Part shown: positions 57,915 to 64,000 of the stretch, piece by piece
Numbering within the stretch: the stretch's first letter is position 1
Layout: every line of letters starts with the position of its first letter
From: Lepas anatifera
Lineage: Eukaryota; Arthropoda; Thecostraca; Lepadidae
Assembly (NCBI GenBank): GCA_034440635.1
Contig: JAOTON010001351.1
Location: 62,001-126,000 of the forward strand
Length of the DNA stretch: 64,000 nucleotides
Direction: 5' to 3'
Translations under genes and position numbers: made by a program
The notes under the pieces: model-generated
What the model was told of the DNA's origin: nothing
The model's input: the letters and a program-made list of their open reading frames with translations, nothing else
The model's database searches: none

Positions 57915-59262
57915 GTGAGTGCAAGCAAAGTGGCATCCCTCTTGTCAGCATGAGTGCAAGCAAGTGACATCCCTCCGGTCAGCATTAGTGCTCACAAAGT
58001 GACATCCCTCTTGTCAGCATGAGTGCACACAAAGTGACATCCCTCTTGTCAGCATGAGTGCCCACAAAGTGACATCCCTCTTGTCAGCGTAAGTGCAAGC
58101 AAAGTGACATCCCTCTGGTCAGCATGAGTGCTCATAAAGTGACATCCCTCTTGTCAGCATGAGTGCTCACAAAGTGACATCTCTCTTGTCAGCGTAAGTG
58201 CAAGCAAAGTGAAATCCCTCTGGGCAGCATGAGTGCTCATAAAGTGACATCCCTCTTGTCAGCATGAGTGCTCACAAAGTGACATCCCTCTTGTCAGCAT
58301 GAGTGCACACAAAGTGACATCCCTCTTGTCAGCGTAAGTGCAAGCAAAGTGACATCCCTCTGGTCAGCATGACTGTTCATAAAGTGACATCCCTCTTGTC
58401 AGCGTAAGTGCAAGCAAAGTGAAATCCCTCTGGGCAGCATGAGTGCTCATAAAGTGACATCCCTCTTGTCAGCATGAGTGCTCACAAAGTGACATCCCTC
58501 TTGTCAGCATGAGTGCTCACAAAGTGACATCCCTCTTGTCAGCATGAGTGCACACAAAGTGACATCCCTCTTGTCAGCGTAAGTGCAAGCAAAGTGACAT
58601 CCCTCTGGTCAGCATGACTGTTCATAAAGTGACATCCCTCTTGTCAGCATGAGTGCTCACAAAGTGACATCCCTATTGTCAGCGTGAGTGAACACAATGT
58701 GTCATCCCTTTTGTCAGCGTAAGTGCACACAAAGTGACATCCCCTCTTGTCAGCGTGAGAGCACAAAAATTGACATCCCCTCTTGCCAGCGTGAGTACAC
58801 ACATATTGCCCTCCCCTCCTGTCAGCGTGAGTGCACACAGAGTGACATCCCCTCTTGTCAGCGTGAGTGCACACAGATTGTCATCCCCTCCTGTCAGCGT
58901 GAGTGCACACAAAGTGGCATCCCCTCCTGTCAGCGTGAGTGCACTCAAAGTGACATCCCTCTTGTCAGCGTGAGTGCACACAAAGTGACATCCCCTCTTG
59001 TCAGCGTGAGTACACACAGATTGTCATCCCCTCCTGTCAGCGTGAGTGCACACAAAGTGACATCCCCTCCAGTCAGCGTGAGTGCACACAAAGTTACATC
59101 CCTCTTGTCAGCGTGAGTGTTCACAAAGTGACATCCCTCTTGTCAGCGTGAGTGTTCACAAAGTGACATCCCTCTTGTCAGCGTGAGTGCACACAAAGTG
59201 ACATCCCTTCTTGTCAGCGTGAGTGTTCACACAAAGTCACATCCCTCTTGTCAGCGTGAGTG
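57898..59262 (+). repeat. 35/36-bp minisatellite made of duplicated exon end plus splice donor
   Basis: The first unit is the real exon end (GACATCCCCTCTTGTCAGC) plus GTGAGTGC. About 39 units follow in the intron, each GACATCCCTCTTGTCAGC, a donor-like GTGAGTGC, and ACACAAAGT. Roughly 23 keep GTGAGT or GTAAGT, and about 16 are changed to ATGAGT, ATTAGT or ATGACT. Units from about 58690 onward are closest to the exon, and many are 36 bp. The middle shows a higher-order pattern of six to seven units. Frames on both strands (for example 58688-59116, reading SDIPSCQRECTQ repeats) are by-products. Confidence 0.93.
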
Positions 59263-59317
59263 TTCACATAGAGCAACAACCACGTCAGCACCGCCATGTG
59301 TAACTGTAATTAGGTCT

Positions 59318-59462
59318 TCTGGCTGGAACAGGCTCCACGCCTACTTCTAGCTAGAACAGACTCCACGCCTGCTTCTAGCAAGAACATTGTCCACGCCTGC
59401 TTCTAGCTAGAACATTGTCCACGCCTTCTTCTAGCAAGAACAATGTCCACGCCTGCTTTTGG
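59318..59462 (+). repeat. 28-29 bp tandem repeat, five units
   Basis: Unit: TCCACGCCTGCTTCTAGC(T/A)AGAACATTG, with small differences. Intronic. Confidence 0.9.
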
Positions 59463-59620
59463 CGATGGATCATATTTGGTAACGGTTTTGGTTCCTTAAA
59501 AAGTGGTAAAAGCCAAATACAGCCAATAAAAGTAGAGGTGGCATTAGCCTGGTCCCAGTTTCTATAACTCCTCGCACCGCCTTTCAAACTGAATGCCAGC
59601 ACCATTGCTTGGGGGCCTGA

Positions 59621-59833
<213 letters not shown>

Positions 59834-60044
59834 TGAGTAGACTCATCGCTTGTATTTATCGAACATTCCCCCTCCATCACTGTGGCTTTGCCATCGATCT
59901 GAAGATAATGCTTAAAAGAACAGGACAGAACGTGACAAGCAGACCTCGCAGAGTGCTGTAAACCGGGGCCATTTATAGGAAATTCCTCCTACATATATGA
60001 ATCTGTTTTCAATGGTTTGGTTGTAAAGATATGTATATATGCAA

Positions 60045-60046
<2 letters not shown>

Positions 60047-60088
<42 letters not shown>
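60047..60088. repeat. (TA)n microsatellite
   Basis: Intronic TA run between the EGF exon and the next exon. Confidence 0.95.
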
Positions 60089-60091
<3 letters not shown>

Positions 60092-60214
60092 TTAAAAAAA
60101 TTGTGTTTCACTTCTGACCGAGCGATTTAAGTGAAACACTGACACTTGAAGTTGGTGTTGGTCAAACATACTGGACGTTCTGGTTACTGAACGTCTGCGT
60201 CCATTTGGTGGCAG

Positions 60215-60345
60215 GAGCTGTTCTATCAGCTGTGCTCGAGGTTACGAAACGGCTGACCAGAGGACCACCTTTGAACTGACCTGCACTGAGGACCTCGGAT
60301 GGGTGCCGGCTGGAAACCCGCAGGCCCCACTCCCCGTATGTCAAC
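60215..60345 (+). CDS. CCP/EGF gene, exon completing the second CCP
   Basis: A phase-2 acceptor (TTTGGTGGCAG) completes a Met codon, then SCSISCARGYETADQRTT, FELTCTEDLGWVPAGNPQAP and LPVCQ. It completes the CCP begun in the previous exon, again with an additional Cys pair (C-x4-C-x3-C), so both sushi domains share this variant. Ends in phase 1 at CAAC|GTAAGT. The next exon must lie beyond the window or be unrecognised; a tempting acceptor at 60650 leads to a stop in this phase. Confidence 0.87.
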
Positions 60346-60789
60346 GTAAGTGAAAATACACGCTTAACTGCTCGATATATTCAACCTTTATTGTCATCAA
60401 CATTTATGTAACGCTGGACATTGTAATTTCCCCAACAAGTTTCCTGCTTAATATTTCTTGAATATTTTCCTAATAAACATATTCTGCTGCTGAGAGACAG
60501 CAGCGGATGTGCGGGTTCGTGTATCCTACTCGCAGTATGGATATATTGATGTCCGAGTTGGTCTTCTGACCCCACACCTCCGGTACTAACGTGTTTCATG
60601 TGAAATGTACGCATAGTATTGCAACTGTGCTGTCGATATATTTTGTCAGCACCCCTGGTCCAACCCCTGGTCACGAGCCGTCAGGTTGTGACGGCAAGGT
60701 GCCAGAAAATACCCTACCAATAGTTATCATTGAACACATTACCAAGCTTGTAAGTGCTTTGTCAGCACCCGAATCAGAGAAGCCATGTT
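60346..60789. other. Intronic DNA with a dispersed repeat
   Basis: CTGGTCACGAGCCGTCAGG..GTGACGGCAAGGTGCCAGAAAAT near 60655 recurs, diverged, near 62113 (TTGGTTCACGAGCCGCCATG), so it is a repeat rather than an exon. Confidence 0.5.
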
Positions 60790-61640
60790 TTAACACGCGC
60801 ATTGACGGGGGCGGGTACCCGCCCCCTCGGGTTTTTCGGAGATAGTAGAAAAACGGCGGCGCGTAGCGCCGCCGTACTTGGTATACCTTTTCCCTCATCA
60901 TTTTTACAACTTCTGTGAAAATTTTAAGGTTAGGTCATCTCAGGTCAGGTCACCAGTACAGGTCAAGTGACCCGACCTCAAAAAAAGTTTAAGATAGCAT
61001 AAGTCGGAGCAGGGTGAACTTATCCGATTGAAACTCATATCACATAATGGCCCCACCGAGTTCTCTAAAATATGTTCCGGTATTTTTGATATCGATGACC
61101 TAAGGTCAGGTACGACGCATGACCTCTCCATTGGAAATACATGGGTAAAATGGTTTTTACGGAATAACTCAGTAACGGATGGTGATAGAGCATTTATTTT
61201 AGCTGCATTAGACTTGCCTGGGCTTTGCGGTTCTAATGATATGTATTTTATATAATTTGACCCTGACCTGACCTCAGGTCAGGTCAAATCCTTGATTTGA
61301 CCTAGCAAGGTCAAATTATGTATCATTCGATTCGGCTTGCTAAGAGGATTCATATAGTTTAAGTCGTTTTGCTCTATCTTTACTTGTTCAGATGTAATGC
61401 CCGAAAAACTGAATTTTACATGTTATCCCTATGACGGGCATGTTTTGACCTCTCGTGACCTTAAATGTGACCTGACAAAAAAATGGTTCAAATGTTTTCG
61501 ATGGAGAAGTGGATGGGTAGCCCAACGCCGTTTACCGTTTTTCGCTACCTACCGTGGTTCTCGAGATCTTAGGGGGGGCGGGTACCCGCCCCCCCCGTCA
61601 ATGCGAAGGTGGCTCAGACCCCCGTCAATGCGCGTGTTAA
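60790..61640 (-). mobile_element. TTAA family 1 element, copy 6
   Basis: TTAA at both edges with ends CACGCGCATTGACGG and its complement. It lies opposite to copy 7. It holds a GGGCGGGTACCCGCCC palindrome at each end, a perfect CGGCGGCGC-GTA-GCGCCGCCG hairpin near 60857, and paired AGGTCA words including TGACCTGACCT and AGGTCAGGTCA one base apart near 61266. No coding. Confidence 0.92.
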
Positions 61641-61856
61641 GACCTTATCTGCAATCCTTTGTTCGTTTTGTTTTAGTAAATGGCCCTTAACTTGACGAGT
61701 GTGGATTCAATTTATACTTTTTCGGGTGCTTTCAAGGGAGGAGCCAATTCACTGTTATCCCTGCAATCATAGAGGAGGAATGCTGCAGCTACTGGCGCAG
61801 ATCATTCAAGTATAGGCAAAGTGTTAACGGTGGTGTTTTTCTTCCCGCCAATATCG

Positions 61857-61893
<37 letters not shown>

Positions 61894-62697
61894 CAAATAC
61901 GTATGGCGCTTACCCTCCTTGTCCCACTTCCTGTCACATAATCATAACTATTATCATGTGAACAGATATACAAAAGGCATTGAATCTAGCAGAACGCATG
62001 TTCATCGATTAATTATTAGTGCTAAGTACAAATAAAGCAAGACTTGATGAGTTCTTCTGTATTTTTCAAACCGAAACGTTACATAGCTTGGGCGCGTGCG
62101 TGTCATGTACGTACTCTTGGTTCACGAGCCGCCATGTTGTGCTGTCACCACGGCACTAGAAAATCCCATTATCAATCTTCAATATTATAAACTTTACTAT
62201 ATTTGGAGGTGTTTTGTTGGTTCGCAAAGCACATCAGGCAGTTTTTGGGTCAATGTTTGCAATCGTTGGTCTTTGGTCTTCGAAAATGACTCTTAACATG
62301 TCGAGCTTAGAATAACTTAGAATTTTATAGAATAATAATTTCATTTTCTATTTGAGAAATTTATAGAATTTCATTTACTCTAGAAAAAGCCCTACGAATG
62401 AAAAGCGGAATTTCCTATATACAGCTAAAGTTTTTTCGAACATTATCGAAATAAAAATCAGTTCACCTCGCATGATTGCTTCTATGTTAAAGGAATTATT
62501 GCAGTTACTGGCGCATATTATTCAACTATAGCGCAAAGTGTTGCGGTGGCGATTTGCTTCTATTAAATTAGTGACGTATTTGCAAAACCGATAAGCTAAA
62601 CTGACCTTCTGGATGAGCTTATGAAAAACTGATACAAAAAATCAAGTTTTGGTATGCATTATTATTATTGAACAGGAACTGGGTAATTTAACACGCG
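61641..62697. other. Unassigned; contains (TA)n at 61858-61891
   Basis: Two diverged blocks resemble each other (TGCAGCTACTGGCGCAGATCATTCAAG near 61782 and TGCAGTTACTGGCGCATATTATTCAAC near 62501), suggesting an old direct duplication. No coding recognised. Confidence 0.45.
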
Positions 62698-63560
62698 CAT
62701 TGATGGATGTCTGAGCCACCTTCGCTTTGACGAGGGGGCGGGTACCCGCCCCCCTAAGGTCTCGAGAACCACGGTAGGAAGCGAAAAACGGTAAACGGCG
62801 TTGGGTAGCCCATCCACTTCTCCATCAAAAATATTTGAACTGTTTTTTGTCAGGTCACATTTGAGGTCACGAGAGGTCAAAACATGCCGTCATAGGGATA
62901 ACATGTAAATTAAGTTTTTCGGTCATTACATCTGAGCAAGTAAAGATAGCGCGAAACGACTTAAACTGTATGAATCCTCGCAGCAAGCCGAATCGAATGA
63001 TATATAATTTGACCTTGTTAGGTCAAATCAAGGATTTGACCTGACCTGAGGTCAGGTCACGGTCAAATTATATAAAAGGCATATCATTAAAACTGCAAAG
63101 CCATGGTGAGTCTAATGCAGCTAAAATAAACGCTCTATCACCATCCGTTACTGAGTTTTTCAGTAAAAACCATTTTCACATGTATTTCCAATGGAGAGGT
63201 TATGCCTCGTACCTGACCTTAGGTCATCGATATCAAAAATACCGGAACACATTTTAGAGAACTCGATGGGCCCATTATGTGATATGAGTTTCAACCGGAT
63301 AAGTTCACCCTGCTCCGACTTATGCTATCTTAAAGTTTTTTTAGGTCAGGTCACTTGACCAGTACTAGTGACCTGACTTGAGATGACCTAACCTTAAAAT
63401 TCTCACAAACGTTGTAAAAATGAGGGAAAAGGTATGCAAAGTGCGGTGGCGCTACGCGCCGCCGTTTTTCTGGTACCTTTTTTTTTTTTTACCTTTTTAC
63501 CTTTTTTCTGGTAAAACCCGAGGGGGGGCGGGTACCCGCCCCCGTCAATGCTCGTGTTAA
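62698..63560 (+). mobile_element. TTAA family 1 element, copy 7 (most complete)
   Basis: 863 bp including a TTAA at each edge. Inverted ends CACGCGCATTGATGG / CCGTCAATGCTCGTG, subterminal GGGCGGGTACCCGCCC at both ends, GGTGGCGCTACGCGCCGCC hairpin near 63445, and about fifteen AGGTCA/TGACCT words. It retains the uninterrupted AATGATATATAATTTGACC site (62997-63015) into which PLE-2 inserted in copy 5. Confidence 0.92.
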
Positions 63561-64000
63561 TTAGCTACGTTGTGTAAACATATCGTGCATAGCTTGCTGC
63601 TTGCACCGCCGTTGCCAGCCGTGTCGTCACCGGTTTCTAGGCGAGACTGGTCGGAACAGCGTGGTCAGTAAGCGTGGAATGGTTATGGGTTGTGGGCCCT
63701 TTCTTAAGTTATCAGGTTATATCCTAGCAGTGGCCTAGCTAGGATTGGGCCGTCGCGTTGTCTTCCGCGCTGTGAGAAGACGCGGAAAGTTAGTGCGTAA
63801 CACGGCGAGTTACGACACTATTTCCGCCACAAATTAGCTGCGCGCCGATGGATCCCTCCAAAAGCCGCTCCGCGCCAACTTGCGCCCCGCGGGCTGCGCG
63901 CTGTCTACCGCGCGTCTGGGTCCCCCAGACGTGGAGCCTTACTCTTGAAGGAGGAAGTTTTCATAGAAAAGAAAAGAACAATGGAACACAATAGAGGGCT
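63561..64000. other. GC-rich terminal segment, unassigned
   Basis: CAGTGGCCTAGCTAGGATTGGG near 63730 resembles a hAT-type end. The GCGC-rich stretch at 63830-63940 could be a promoter or exon edge, but no frame or splice signal can be supported before the window ends. Confidence 0.35.

Noticed and set aside
58644..59116. Repeat-protein-like frames on both strands (SDIPSCQRECTQ and CTHADKRGC)
   Set aside because: They are readings of the 35/36-bp intronic minisatellite, open on both strands by periodicity; no start or splice context of their own.
57898..59262. Possible CRISPR-like array
   Set aside because: Units are head-to-tail with no unique spacers, inside an intron of an animal gene; it is a minisatellite.
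60650..60735. Apparent next exon of the CCP/EGF gene after a good acceptor and before GTAAGT
   Set aside because: In the required phase it meets a stop, and the sequence recurs as a diverged repeat near 62113.

Overview
This window is eukaryotic, almost certainly from an animal. It has spliceosomal exons for secreted EGF/sushi-type protein modules, long introns, (TA)n and (TG)n microsatellites, tRNA-derived SINEs, a Jockey/CR1-like LINE relic, DNA transposons and several Penelope-like retroelements (PLEs). The species cannot be named from the sequence; a marine or arthropod-like invertebrate is a guess. There is no sign of bacterial gene organisation. Most open reading frames are accidental readings of repeats.

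Host genes are sparse. A GC-rich promoter-like block at about 23.2-23.47 kb carries a CRE (TGACGTCA) and a first exon encoding a textbook signal peptide that ends in a phase-2 splice donor. At 57.56-60.35 kb on the same strand, three phase-compatible exons encode sushi/CCP, EGF and sushi/CCP modules. The signal exon may be the first exon of that gene (the phases allow it), but the link is not proven. A two-exon ubiquitin-specific-protease relic with three in-frame stops lies at 26.13-26.59 kb. A thioredoxin/calsequestrin-like gene fragment sits inside a hAT transposon at 20.6 kb.

Mobile DNA dominates. (1) Six PLE loci were found; five are head-to-head palindromes with 3' ends facing outwards, two retain reverse-transcriptase/GIY-YIG coding, and several carry hammerhead-like CTGANGA-hairpin-GAAA cores. 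(2) TTAA-flanked nonautonomous elements occur in at least three families; two of them are dense in AGGTCA/TGACCT half-sites. (3) Two near-identical CACTG-ended elements (3.28-4.97 and 39.21-40.89 kb) have 2-bp target duplications and each carries the same nested hAT MITE. (4) Many hAT-type elements have 8-bp target duplications that can be read directly, including 2.7-kb and 2.3-kb elements. (5) A large diverged foldback structure spans 34.1-39.06 kb.

Layout: 1-12 kb, TTAA elements, CACTG element, GGGCCC-type degenerate arrays and PLE pieces; 12.4-16.5 kb, GGCGCC-type degenerate array; 17-23 kb, TTAA and hAT elements; 23-29 kb, promoter/signal exon and pseudogene; 29.9-31.5 kb, PLE between (TA)n tracts; 32.96-33.46 kb, a 500-bp alternating microsatellite; 34-41 kb, foldback, hAT and CACTG elements; 43.2-43.8 kb, 39-bp minisatellite; 45.5-48.5 kb, a TTAA element split by a PLE palindrome; 49.2-50.6 kb, LINE and SINEs; 51.6-56 kb, a 4.4-kb PLE with 1.27-kb inverted arms; 57.5-60.4 kb, CCP/EGF exons with an intronic minisatellite made of duplicated splice donors; 60.8-63.6 kb, two TTAA elements in opposite orientation.
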